Shown piece by piece: positions 8,231 to 17,140 of a stretch of DNA of 64,000 nucleotides; position 1 is the stretch's first letter; every line of letters starts with the position of its first letter. Made by a program: the position numbers and the translations under genes. A model generated the notes under the pieces. It saw nothing but the letters and a program-made list of their open reading frames with translations, did not search any database and was not told the origin of the DNA. Source of the stretch: Mesostigma viride (taxonomy: Eukaryota; Streptophyta; Mesostigmatophyceae; Mesostigmatales; Mesostigmataceae); the NCBI GenBank assembly GCA_009746045.1, contig RPFO01000022.1, positions 3,164,780 to 3,228,779 on the forward strand. The letters are read 5' to 3'.

Positions 8231-11104
8231 ATGGCTAGCGGCGAACAGCAGCCGCCGGCAGAAATCCATGAACAGTATGGCTCGGATGAACGTGCAGAGC
8301 ATGCCGAGACAGCCGATGATGGCGCTGCTGTAGACGGGAAGGCAGATGAACAACCAAAAGATAAGAAATCAACCGTGTACGTCCGGGGGCGCTGAATGAG
8401 CTTAATAGAATTAATGCAGCCTCTGATGGCGGTTCGGACGGGGAGCGCGAGCGACCAGGCAAAACTGCATCGCAAGGAAGATCGCAGGTAAATTCCGTAA
8501 GAAAACCCCCATGGTTTGCCCCATTTTCCAAAAAAAATTTCCCCTCGCGGGGGGCTCCGCTCCGCCCGCCCAAAGGCGGCGGGCTCCGCTTTGCCTTTGC
8601 CGTTTTCACGCGCCCCCCGCGAGGGGTTGTTGTTTAGGGGGGTTATCCTGCTTGGGATGTCGACTGCCTGCCTGTATGCTTTCATGAATAGAATCGTAGT
8701 TGCAGCTTCTATGCAATTCAGCTTGCACGAGGCTGCTGCATGGAGGGTACGATGACGTTTGGTGTCGGAGAAAATACGTAACTTTCTTGTTTTGCTTTCT
8801 TGTTTTGCGTGCTATAAATGCTATTGTTTTGCACCAGGCATCATCGGACGCAGTGCCTCGGAGGCGTCTGGTGAAATACCTCGGATATTTGGGGGTGCAC
8901 ATGCAGGGAGCCAGCTCGAGCATCCCTTCCAGAGCTCCTACGGCTTCCAAGCCGGCTGTCGTTCGGATGTTGGACTTGGGGAAAGGCGTTCCCAGCACCC
9001 AGGTGCATTGATGGGGTGCCGCAGGTTTCTGTTGACGAGGGCGACATCACACCAGCGCACGACTTCCCCAAGCTGCTTAATGACAAGTTTGGCAACGTCA
9101 AGCTAGAGACCAAGACAGACTGGCCTCAGCTGTGCGTTGCGTTCACGGCAGCTAGCTCTGGTAGCACCCAGAAGGTGACAACGTTTTGCATCGGTGACGT
9201 CTGCACACATGCAGAGGAGGACATAATGCGTGACCTGCACGCCGGTGATTTGGGCAACATTACTGCGCGGCTGGTAATCGTCGGGCTCGCCCTGGTGAGG
9301 CCACCCAGCGTCGCCCGTGACCGCGCGTCATACGTGGCGCTGGTGCGTCCGATCTTTCGCGACGACGAGGATGGGGGGTGGCAGGTGACCTCCTTCGCGG
9401 CTGGGGACATTTACGTGGCATGGTGCCGTCCATTCCAGCTCACCGTCGACATGGTAGCAACTGCCAGCTTGCATAGCACATCCAGTGCTACCCTGGCGGA
9501 TGCAATCTCGGACATCGCATCAGTCTTCCAGCTTCCAGAGTCGCGTACCAACCAATTGAAGAACGGCACCAGCAAGGCAGAGCAGGGCTATCGTGTAAGT
9601 GTTTTATGTGTCTTACATTGTTAATATTCCCTTTGCTATAGATTATGCCTTTTGTGTGCAACCCGCCTGCAACCATGCGCAAAGCCAGTGCACTTATGAT
9701 CTTTTGTTTACCAAGGTTTTTCATATTAATTAGTCATTGAGTTGCTGACTTCCTCATATTCTTGTTGCGGATGTCGATCCTTTTACGCATGCATTTGCAC
9801 AATTCAGGTGATCACTGTCCACCCACCTGGGGCTGACGATGACGATGTGCGCGAGGGCGACGATCATGTCGACTATGTATCAGCTGGAGGATGAAGAAGA
9901 GGCGGAGGAGGAAGAGGGGCGCGACGGTGGGGGAGGGGCCGGGGCTGACAATGGCAGCGAGGAACACTCGTCACCGCTCCCCAAGTTAGCAAAGCGCGCC
10001 TCAAAGGCGCGACCGGCGCCCAGTGAGCGGAACTTGCGGCGGCGCCAGCTTGATTACCAAGGCGGGAGGGCACCGTCATCTGGCGTGGCAAAGTCAGCAC
10101 CGCCGCCCGAGCATGTGATGCCGTCAGCTCCCCCGGCAGAGTGGCTGGCGCCCATCAATCGCGTGGTAGAAGCAGCGCAGGGGGCAATCAAGGAACTCAA
10201 AGCCTGGGTGGGGTCTCCGAAGGAAGCCGGGAAGAAGAAGAAGCAGCAACCGCCTTCCGTGATTGCGCAGATCGCTGACTTGAATGCAAAGGTCAAATCT
10301 CTGGCAGAGCCAGCCGCCCCCGAGAAAGCTGAGATCGAGAAAATGCGGGATGAGATTGCAGCTCTAACTGCGAGGGTTGATTCTTTGGAAAAGCAACGAG
10401 TGCCGTCAACCCCTGTAGCAAGTGCTGCACCCTCAAGCACTGGCCTCGGCATGGAGTTTCGCCAGCCAACCCCTCCGATGCCTGCGGGGCCTCTCACGTT
10501 GTGGCGCCGTGAAAGCTACGCCGGCAATCAGGTGATGGAGATTCAGCCGGCATACCGTGAGCAAGCGCCCCGCGCCACGCGCCCTGCCGTGCTCGATGAA
10601 GCAAGGCGGCTGGACTATGACAGTGAACCGTACGGCGAGCTAGGCCTGAACATGTACGACATGCCTTATGACCAGGGCAGGCTTAGCCAGCCTAGCTTTG
10701 GCAGGCAGCCAGCCAAGACCTCCTACCCCGCCAGCATGCATGATACTCACGGTGAGGGGTCAGCAGATCCGTATGGCCAGCGTCAAGGTCGCGGCATGCA
10801 ACAATATATTCGCGCGGAAGGGTCAGAGACCTTCCCACGCTACAGTGAAGGCGCACACGGTTATGCAGCCCCCCCCTCTCAGCCTCTAAGGAGGTCGCCG
10901 CTTCGGCAGGCAAGGCTGAAGGCTGAGGGAAGTTCTGCAAGGGATCCTCGTCGTAGCAACTTTGATGAAGGCATGCGGGCTCACAGCGCCCCCGGCCCCC
11001 ACAGCCACAAGTCCCTCCACCGCGGAAAAGGCCGCACGGTCCGTCATATCAGCAAGATGCAAACAATCTGGAACAAGATGTGTATTACGATGACTATTAA
11101 GTGA
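8231..11104 (+). CDS. T1 gene R: multi-exon unknown protein with coiled coil
   Basis: Proposed structure: exon 1 8231-8487 (start MASGEQQ), intron 8488-8837 (GT..CACCAG), exon 2 8838-9594, intron 9595-9883 (GTAAGT..TATCAG), exon 3 9884-11104. The 9594/9884 junction joins codon to codon and leads into LEDEEEAEEEEG. Exon 2 encodes a folded-looking region (about 9030-9594; VSVDEGDITPAHDFPKLL onward) that I do not recognise. Exon 3 is long and low in complexity, with a coiled coil near 10262-10400 (IAQIADLNAKVKSLAE, EIAALTARVDSLEKQ) and a Pro/Arg-rich tail. Exon 1 needs one extra G in the G-run at 8385-8389, and exon 2 needs one base removed near 9008, to stay open. An alternative acceptor at 9807 would end the protein soon after, at TGA 9892. 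The exon model is an inference from splice signals and phase. Confidence 0.5.
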
Positions 11105-11519
11105 GACATGCATTGTTTTGGACTAGTTGTCTAATTAATGGTATGCGCCTGGGCATCAAACCCAGATGGAATACACATATGCGCATACCTGTTTTAATGG
11201 TTTGAGACTCACATGTGACTGCATGGTTGACTTAGTAGATCCATGTCATATTTCAGTACAGAATGTGATGCATGCATGGCTATTTAGGAATGAAGGCTAG
11301 TTGTTTAGCCTTATCAATATTTGGTGTCAAATGCAGTTGTATCTTGTGCCATGCCACTTTGTCACCGTGTCCTGGTGTCATGCATGATGCAACAGTGTTC
11401 TGAGACGTAGGGCATGTAAGGTTCTTTCTTTTCAGGGGTTCAAAACTAATTATGTTGCCTTGTGCTTGCATTACTCAAGTTAGAGAAGTGAAAAACGATA
11501 TCTCCATACATAGCAAGAT
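11105..11519. other. T1 interior between gene R and right array
   Basis: AT-rich sequence with no coding signal. It is probably the 3' untranslated region of gene R. Confidence 0.45.
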
Positions 11520-11908
11520 TCAATGTCACGGGGTCACGATGTCACGGTGTCACGATGTCACGGTGTCATGATGTCGTGCGGTGTCACGTCATGTTGGGCA
11601 GCGCTTCAGCTTACATGTGGACATCATGATACCAGTGCTGAACGTCACATTACCTTGTGACATCATACAAACTGTGAAATGCTAGCTAGTGTTGTGATGT
11701 CACGGTGTCACGGTGTCACGATGTCACGGTGTCATGATGTCACGGTGTCACGTCATGTTGGGCAGCGCTTTAGCTTACATGTGGACATCATGATACCAGT
11801 GCTGAACGTCACATTACCATGTGACATCATACAAACTGTGAAATGCTAGTGTTGTGATGTCACGGTGTCACGGTGTCACGGTGTCACGGTGTCACGGTGT
11901 CACCACAT
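11520..11908 (-). repeat. T1 right subterminal array (GGTGTCAC) in a ~180-bp repeat
   Basis: Runs of GGTGTCAC/GATGTCAC at about 11524-11590, 11697-11755 and 11855-11905 alternate with a spacer containing ATGTTGGGCAGCGCTT and GACATCATACAAACTG. The octamer is the reverse complement of the left array, but the spacers differ. The two ends therefore share only the motif and its approximate spacing. Confidence 0.85.
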
Positions 11909-12012
11909 GTTGGGACACTGACCTCCATGCTTTGGACCTATGAGAGGCATTAAATAACAATGTTGAAAAAAAACCAATTTGTACTAGTGCTGTAGTACAA
12001 ATCCATATTAGG

Positions 12013-12483
12013 CTAGGGAAAAGGGGCAGGAGCCGGCAGCTTTCCGCCCACGACTGAGCGACGGAGCCCAAAAATGCTGCTGGGGCCAGCCGGGCGGCAC
12101 GAGTCAGACCACAGCCACCCATCCGTGCAGGCAGGGAGGCAATGCGAATAGCATGTGGCGGGAGGTCGGGGCCCGGGACCAGCTGCGCCAAGGCCGACTG
12201 GATGCGTTCGTCGTGGCCCTCGGCGGCCAGCCGGACCTGAGCCGGAAGAGCGCCCCGGAGCCAGTGAACGACGCGAGGGTGAGCGCAAAACCACAGAAGC
12301 AGACCCTTGGTCTGCGAATCATGAAGGCGCGCAATCAAGGGCAGTACCTCAGTGCGTGCCTCGAGGGCGGCCCGCAGAGCATCGATGACAAACGCGGGGT
12401 CGCCAACCGGAACGCCGAGGACATCCAACCCATGGAGGCGCTCGTCCCGGCCCAAGAGCTGGGGCGGAAAGCCGGAGCAATCA
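12013..12483 (-). pseudogene. LINE-A reverse transcriptase C-terminal region, upstream half of the T1-split copy
   Basis: Reading down from 12455, the protein contains GLDVLGVPVGDPAFV, LHDSQTKGLLLWFCAHPRV, HAIRIASLPARMGGCGLTRA and a run of Ala/Leu. This is the post-catalytic thumb/linker region of a LINE reverse transcriptase, where ARMGGxGL is a recurrent motif. The palm with its catalytic aspartates is absent. The copy is broken on its 5' side by a second LINE-A insertion at 12484 and on its 3' side by T1 at 12012. Confidence 0.65.
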
Positions 12484-13169
12484 CCTTAGGAATATATATT
12501 AAAAATATAATTACTTACAGCAGAGTGAAATCACTCAAACCAAAGCAAACGCCCAGCTAAAAACCTATATACAGAGCCATGTCAAAGCTCTATACTACGA
12601 TAAGACCAATGGAAACGCCTAACGGGAGGAACCTAATAGCCCTGCTGCACCGCAAAATCAGCCCGCGTACGGCGGAGCATGATGTCAGCCATGGCCCGAG
12701 TCAGCGCCACCGACAAGCGCTGACGCCAATATGACGTCCAGGTCCGCGCCGACCATGGGGCCGGCCCGCTGGCCCGGTCCAGGTCCAGCCGGTCCTCCCG
12801 GAGCCGGCAACACTCCTTGAAGAAGGCGGAGGTCAGGGGCCCCATGGCCCCAAACTCCTCCAGGACAAAGGGCACCACACGATGGTGCCCGACGTCGCCG
12901 TAGGCCAGGAGCTTGGCCCGCTCCGCCCGGTCCGCCGTGTAACCTGCCGTGAGGGAGGCCCCAGCCACGTGGCTAAGAGCCAAGGGCCGCGCCACCGAAA
13001 CGTCAATAAGCAGATGCCGGCCACCCCCCTCAAAGTCCAGCACCACGATGTCAGGCCGGTGGTTGGGGGAATAGAAGGCAGCGCCATCCGCATCCTCGGA
13101 CCGGATGTTCGCGTGGGGGAAAACCGACCGAATCATGGCGAGCACCACCGTCAGGAGGACAGTGTGTAG
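12484..13169 (-). mobile_element. LINE-A second copy, 5'-truncated 3' end
   Basis: This is a near-identical duplicate of 3992-4690: same 3' tail, same CAGCAGAGTGAAATCACTC stretch, same last exon-like block. Its main frame (13148 to 12633) is longer than in the first copy because several frameshifts are absent. It carries a complete RPDIVVLDFEGGGRHLLIDV block. TAGGAATATATAT occurs at both edges (12488 and 13167), which may reflect target duplication or insertion into an existing LINE tail. It inserted inside the other LINE-A copy. Confidence 0.75.
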
Positions 13170-13289
13170 GAATATATATACCAGTAGTGTAGATTAGTAA
13201 GGCTTAGCCTAGCATGTGGCCATGCACGCGCATGTGCGCCCATAATGGCCCCCATGGATGTTGCCTACAGAATTTAGCCAAAATTAAAT
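13170..13289. other. Short spacer between LINE-A and LINE-B remnants
   Basis: No gene is seen. The words AATGGCCCCCATGGATGTTGC and AATTTAGCCA recur near 32437-32470, so this is itself a piece of a dispersed repeat. Confidence 0.4.
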
Positions 13290-13555
13290 TAAATTAAATT
13301 AAATTATAACATGCCTCCGTGGGGAGGTCATGTAGCACATATTCCATGATGGATGGGGTGGAGGAAGCCGCGTGATCGAACTATACTAACTCTAAGCTAT
13401 CTAGAAAATCCTAACTACACTACTCATCAAAACGCCTCCTCCGCTTGGGGGGAGGTGGCTTGCCCACAGGGTCGGGCGTGTGCGCCTTAACAATCTTCTT
13501 CCACCGCGTCTTGTCCTGCATGACAGTCCAAAGACGGGAGAGAGAGTGGATTAAA
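13290..13555 (-). mobile_element. LINE-B 3' end, 5'-truncated copy
   Basis: The minus strand carries the last codons of LINE-B ORF2 (KPPPPKRRRR type ending), a 3' untranslated region containing a sequence that reads GGAGGTCATGTAGCACATAT on the plus strand, and a (TTTAA)n tail at about 13290-13313. It is truncated at about 13553, within the tail of the next LINE-B copy. Confidence 0.7.
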
Positions 13556-13673
13556 TTAAATTAAATTAAAAAAAAATTAAATTATAACATGCCTCCGTGG
13601 GGAGGTCATGTAGCACATATTTCATGATGGATGGGGTGGAGGAAGCCGCGTGATCGAACTATCCTAACTCTAT
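13556..13673 (-). mobile_element. LINE-B 3' UTR, left of the chromovirus
   Basis: A (TTTAA)n tail and 3' untranslated region nearly identical to the preceding copy. The element is cut at TCTAT (13669-13673) by the chromovirus and resumes at 28022. Confidence 0.75.
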
Positions 13674-14245
13674 TGTTACGTCGCGTAACAATTCGTTGTA
13701 GTTACGGACGTAAATTAGGTCCTTGGCCTCCGTTGTTTCTAGGTTTACGTGTAGTTCTAGTTGGGACCTGATTGTCCTCGTAACAGTACTGTGGTATATG
13801 GGGTGCCTTTGGGCGCCGCGCCGCGTACTTTATTAGTGGTCCTTATCCTTTGGTAGAATTTAGTGGACCGGCGTGCATCTGTGCACCTGCCTGTGTTTCT
13901 GTGTTTCTGCAGGCGAGGGCCAGGTCGGCCCGAGCCTGTTGGACCGTTGGTGACCATTTATGCACGTTCCACTCCTCGTGTGGTCACTCGGCGTGTGTTA
14001 AATGAATTAACACATATTAGCTTGGGTCACGGCAGTTTAGTTGTGTTTCCTTCCTCTTTTCCTGGAGTAAACGGGTTTGATTAAATGGCCTATGGCATAT
14101 TACAGTAGTACATATGTAAATGCATTGAGATCTGGCTTGTCTCGTTCGTCTTTCGCTAGGGGTGTAAATAGAAGCGGCCTTACTAGTCTAGGTAGTATCA
14201 GGACAGGTAGAGGTAGAGGTGGCGGCCGAGGCTTGCGGCGTAACA
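13674..14245 (+). repeat. Chromovirus 5' LTR
   Basis: 572 bp, TG...CA ends. The first 17 bases (TGTTACGTCGCGTAACA) form an inverted repeat on their own, and the last bases repeat CGTAACA. It should contain the promoter and polyadenylation signals, but none is distinct by eye. Confidence 0.95.
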
Positions 14246-14246
14246 A

Positions 14247-14260
14247 TGGACTCGGAGGTA
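14247..14260 (+). promoter_or_regulatory. Candidate primer-binding site
   Basis: TGGACTCGGAGGTA starts one base after the 5' LTR. TGG at this place matches the complement of a tRNA CCA end. I could not identify the tRNA species. Confidence 0.5.
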
Positions 14261-14776
14261 GTTTAGATAGAGAGCGAGACGACGATCCTTTGCAACATAC
14301 GTCATTGAATCAACCCTTCCGCGGCTGGGAAAATGAAGACAACACCTACTTGACAGGTAATGGGCGGGTCGCCTGCGAGCTGGGGGGGTAGTGCTGCCTG
14401 CCGATTCAGGACACGCCCTGCCTAGAAGATAGACCTGCTCGAAGCGGAAAATCCTTTTATAGATAGCTCCTTTTCCTCGTCTTGTTTTCCTTAGAAAGGT
14501 TGTTTCCTGCCGTAGACAGGTTATGGTTCTGGTTCGACGATAGAGAGACGGCTAGCGTCTCGTAGATTACACTTTTTCTGCATCTTGCCTGCTTTGTATT
14601 TAGACGACCCATTGCCGGACGCAGAATTCTTGAAACCGGATACTTACGACCACCTGGCGCTGGAAACCTCGTCCCTGCGTGCGTCGTCAATCTGGTTCGG
14701 TTTCAGACACCCGAGATAAGTCGCCTTCTCCTCGTTCTCCTCATTTGACTACTCAAGACCTACCAGGTGCGTTACC

Positions 14777-15169
14777 ATGAGCCAGCGGCGATCTTTTACT
14801 GCTCCTTCCCATTCTTCTAGCGATAATAGTCTAGCTAAATATTACGTAGTGATTACGCCTCAATGGTCCTCCATTTTCCTTTCTTGGTCCGACGCTAGGA
14901 AGATCGTTCAGAATCGTGTATACAACGTAATTAGGTACAAGAAATTTATGTCCTTTGAAGAAGCTCAGCAGTTCCTTATAGATCATAGCCAAACAGATTT
15001 AGGCCTGCATGTACGCCCTATTCCTCATGGTCGTCCTCCAGTAGAAGCTCTAGTCTTTGCTACCCCTCCTTCTTCTCCCCCTAAACGGGCTACATCTGCA
15101 TCTACTTCAGATACTCCTCTCACTTTGGAGTTTGGTTCCCTATCCATTACTGTTGTTAAAAAGGATTGA
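14777..15169 (+). CDS. Chromovirus ORF-alpha: RNase H1 N-terminal (hybrid-binding/viroplasmin-like) domain protein
   Basis: This 130-residue frame lies between the 5' LTR and gag and starts MSQRRSF. Residues about 23-68 contain YYVVITPQWSSIFLSW, a basic stretch, YKKFMSFEEAQQFL and a short linker. This matches the pattern of the RNase H1 N-terminal hybrid-binding domain (aromatic-V, G/S-I-F-x-S-W, K-K-F, x-S-x-EEA-x-x-F-L), also called the caulimovirus viroplasmin domain, which binds RNA/DNA hybrids. The rest is Ser/Pro-rich. In this position it could bind the replication intermediate or support RNase H; that is an inference. The frame is intact and separate from gag by about 90 bases. Confidence 0.7.
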   Translation: MSQRRSFTAPSHSSSDNSLAKYYVVITPQWSSIFLSWSDARKIVQNRVYNVIRYKKFMSFEEAQQFLIDHSQTDLGLHVRPIPHGRPPVEALVFATPPSSPPKRATSASTSDTPLTLEFGSLSITVVKKD

Positions 15170-15260
15170 TTTTAATTTTGTTCTTGCTTCAGACCTTCAA
15201 GGTTTTTCCTTTTTCCTTTGTTGCTTTCTTCTAGATTCCTATTCCTTTACGTAATTAAAG

Positions 15261-16993
15261 ATGGATCCAGTGGGTGGAGATATGTCGCCTATACCTACCA
15301 ATAATAATAATACTACTATACTACTAATAACAATAACAATAACAATACTCGTGGTAACCGACGGGACTCCTTGGAAACGGTACACCATCTTACCCCTCAA
15401 GGTATTCTGCGTACCTCACCTCCTTCTCCTGTTGCTGGTGGTCGCCGTCGTCCCTCAGTTACCCCACCTACCTATGAACAACGTATTTCACAAGTCAGAT
15501 TTAGTGATGATCCCTCTTTTGCTGTGAACCAGGCCCCTGCCCCTTCTGCAACCTTGGCTCACCCCTCCAGCAGGTCCTCACTCACTAACAATGTTTCTAG
15601 GCCTCCTTCCCATCCTGTGCCTTCAATGCCTGCCATTAACACGGGTCGTACCTCTGCCCCTGTCGGCCCTTCTGGGCGCCCTAGTGCAGTTCCCTTTTAC
15701 CCACCTGCTTCCTGGTCCTACCCTGAGACGGCCTATGAGGCTGCCCAGGTTCCTACCCGTGTGGCTGATTTAGAAGTTAATAATGATTTCAGTACCATGC
15801 CCCAGGATGATAGGAATTATGATCATTTTGCCTACTCCTCTCTTCGTGAGCAATATACCGTTCCCTTCTCCTATGGGCACCATCCTGAAACGGTGGCTCC
15901 CTCTAGACCCCTACCCAAGACTTTTCCTATCCCTTCCTTCTATCCCGCTTATGTAGCAGTGGAAGATAGTGGCCCTATGGGAAAAACTGATTCTTCTAAT
16001 CCCCCTAAGCCTCCTGCTCTTCCCCTCTTTGCCAACCTTCCTAAGCTGGATGTCAAGTCTACCCCTCAACAGTTTTTCACCTTCATTATGTTGCTCACCC
16101 AGAACACAGAGTCCTGGCAGAACCACAATAGGTGGCGCCTCTCTGATGCTGTACTAGTTCCTCATTATCTTACTACCTGCATTACTCCTGAGCTTGCTAA
16201 CCTCATCCAGTGTGAGTCTCTTGCCTCGCATGCCTACCCAAACTCTGTAGCAGAATTGTTCAAGCGTTTAGAGAACCATTTAGTCCCTCCCGATGCAGAT
16301 TGGCAGGATAGATTATCATTTGGTACCTTGCAGCAGGGTACCAAGTCCTTCAAAGAATATATGAAAGAGTTTGATGCCCAGATGGTACGAATTAGGGATT
16401 TGTCGGGCGCAGAAGTACGTGCCCGCTTCCTTCAGGGCCTCAGTAGACCCTTATTGCGTGAAGTCAAGCGCCAGTTCTCTGCCTACCGTTTTACTGACCT
16501 GCCCCTCAAGCATGTGCGCCAGCATCTTTTACGAGTAGCAGATTTCTTCTCCACGCCCTCTCTTCCTACCCGTTCCCGTATTAATAATATTAGCCTTACC
16601 CCTGAGGAGGAGAACTCCTATGTAGAAGAATTAGATATTTGTGTGACTGACCTTTCAGCTCTGGATGTCTCTCATATCACCTGCTATCATTGTAAGGAAG
16701 TAGGTCATCTTAAACGTGAGTGCCCCAAGTTCCTTTCGGGTGCTCCTCCTCATCCCGACGCTCGCCCTCCTCGTACCCCTCAGCGTGCTCCTATTCGTCC
16801 CACTTCAGGACGCATTCCTTCAGCTACCCCTAGTAGGCTGAATGCTGTGCAGACAGGATCCCCAGGGTTCCCCTATGATAATCAGGCTCCCGCACCCTCT
16901 TCAATCCCTCGTGACCCTCCAGCAGTGGCTTTTCCGCCAGGGTCTTCTTCGGGGTTAGTTCCTATGGATTTGGGGGGGGAGGGGGAACAGTAG
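15261..16993 (+). CDS. gag: Chromovirus gag (capsid and CCHC nucleocapsid)
   Basis: The likely start is ATG 15261 (MDPVGGDMSPIPT). The frame changes inside the AAT/ACT microsatellite at about 15311-15340, so the long open frame proper runs from about 15320 to TAG 16991-16993. The proline-rich N-terminus is followed by a capsid-like helical region (about 16020-16560) with typical Retrotrans_gag words such as FGTLQQGTKSFKEYMKEF and RARFLQGLSRPLL. It ends with one zinc knuckle, CYHCKEVGHLKRECPKF (about 16681-16731). The protein should assemble virus-like particles and bind the genomic RNA. The microsatellite slippage may be a real mutation or a sequencing error. Confidence 0.85.
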
Positions 16994-17022
16994 GCCTGTC
17001 AGCCGGGGGTAACCTGGACAGG
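16972..17022 (+). promoter_or_regulatory. Candidate -1 ribosomal frameshift signal between gag and pol
   Basis: Eight G residues (16972-16979) contain the heptamer G GGG GGG in the gag frame, 13 bases before the gag stop. The pol frame is the -1 frame and stays open from here through the protease when the inserted 1772-bp element is removed. A 6-bp stem, CCTGTC (16995-17000) with GACAGG (17017-17022), follows after 16 bases. Spacing is longer than the usual 5-9 bases, so a different structure may be the active one. Confidence 0.5.
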
Positions 17023-17140
17023 TCCTTAGATAGTACCCCAGATAATCATTTTTGCTTGCCTGTTTTTATAACCTCTGTAGGAGCCGAATCATCCCTACCA
17101 CTACGTGTGCGTCCTCTTATGTTCTTGAATGGTGGCTTAA

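Larger units (their letters stand above)
5210..12012. mobile_element. T1: 6803-bp terminal-inverted-repeat element with cargo genes
   Basis: The ends are inverted copies of CCTAATATGGATTTGTACTA, continuing to 26 bp with one mismatch. The element sits inside LINE-A coding sequence and is flanked by CTAG (5206-5209 and 12013-12016), read as a 4-bp target duplication. Because CTAG is self-complementary, the TIR could instead extend to CCCTAGCC with no duplication. Near both ends are tandem GTGACACC arrays in opposite orientation. Between them are a minus-strand gene (6154-7698) and a plus-strand multi-exon gene (8231-11104). No standard DDE, HUH, tyrosine or serine recombinase was recognised. 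It is either a non-autonomous element with cargo or a family whose enzyme I cannot recognise. Confidence 0.75.

Noticed and set aside
9001-9022. A 22-base intron in T1 gene R (GTGCATTG...CCGCAG)
   Set aside because: It would restore the frame and has GT-AG ends, but it is too short for a normal spliceosomal intron. A one-base error is simpler.
13757-14084. ORFs inside the LTRs (66 and 73 codons, identical at both ends)
   Set aside because: Identity reflects LTR duplication. There is no domain, and promoter/terminator function explains the sequence.
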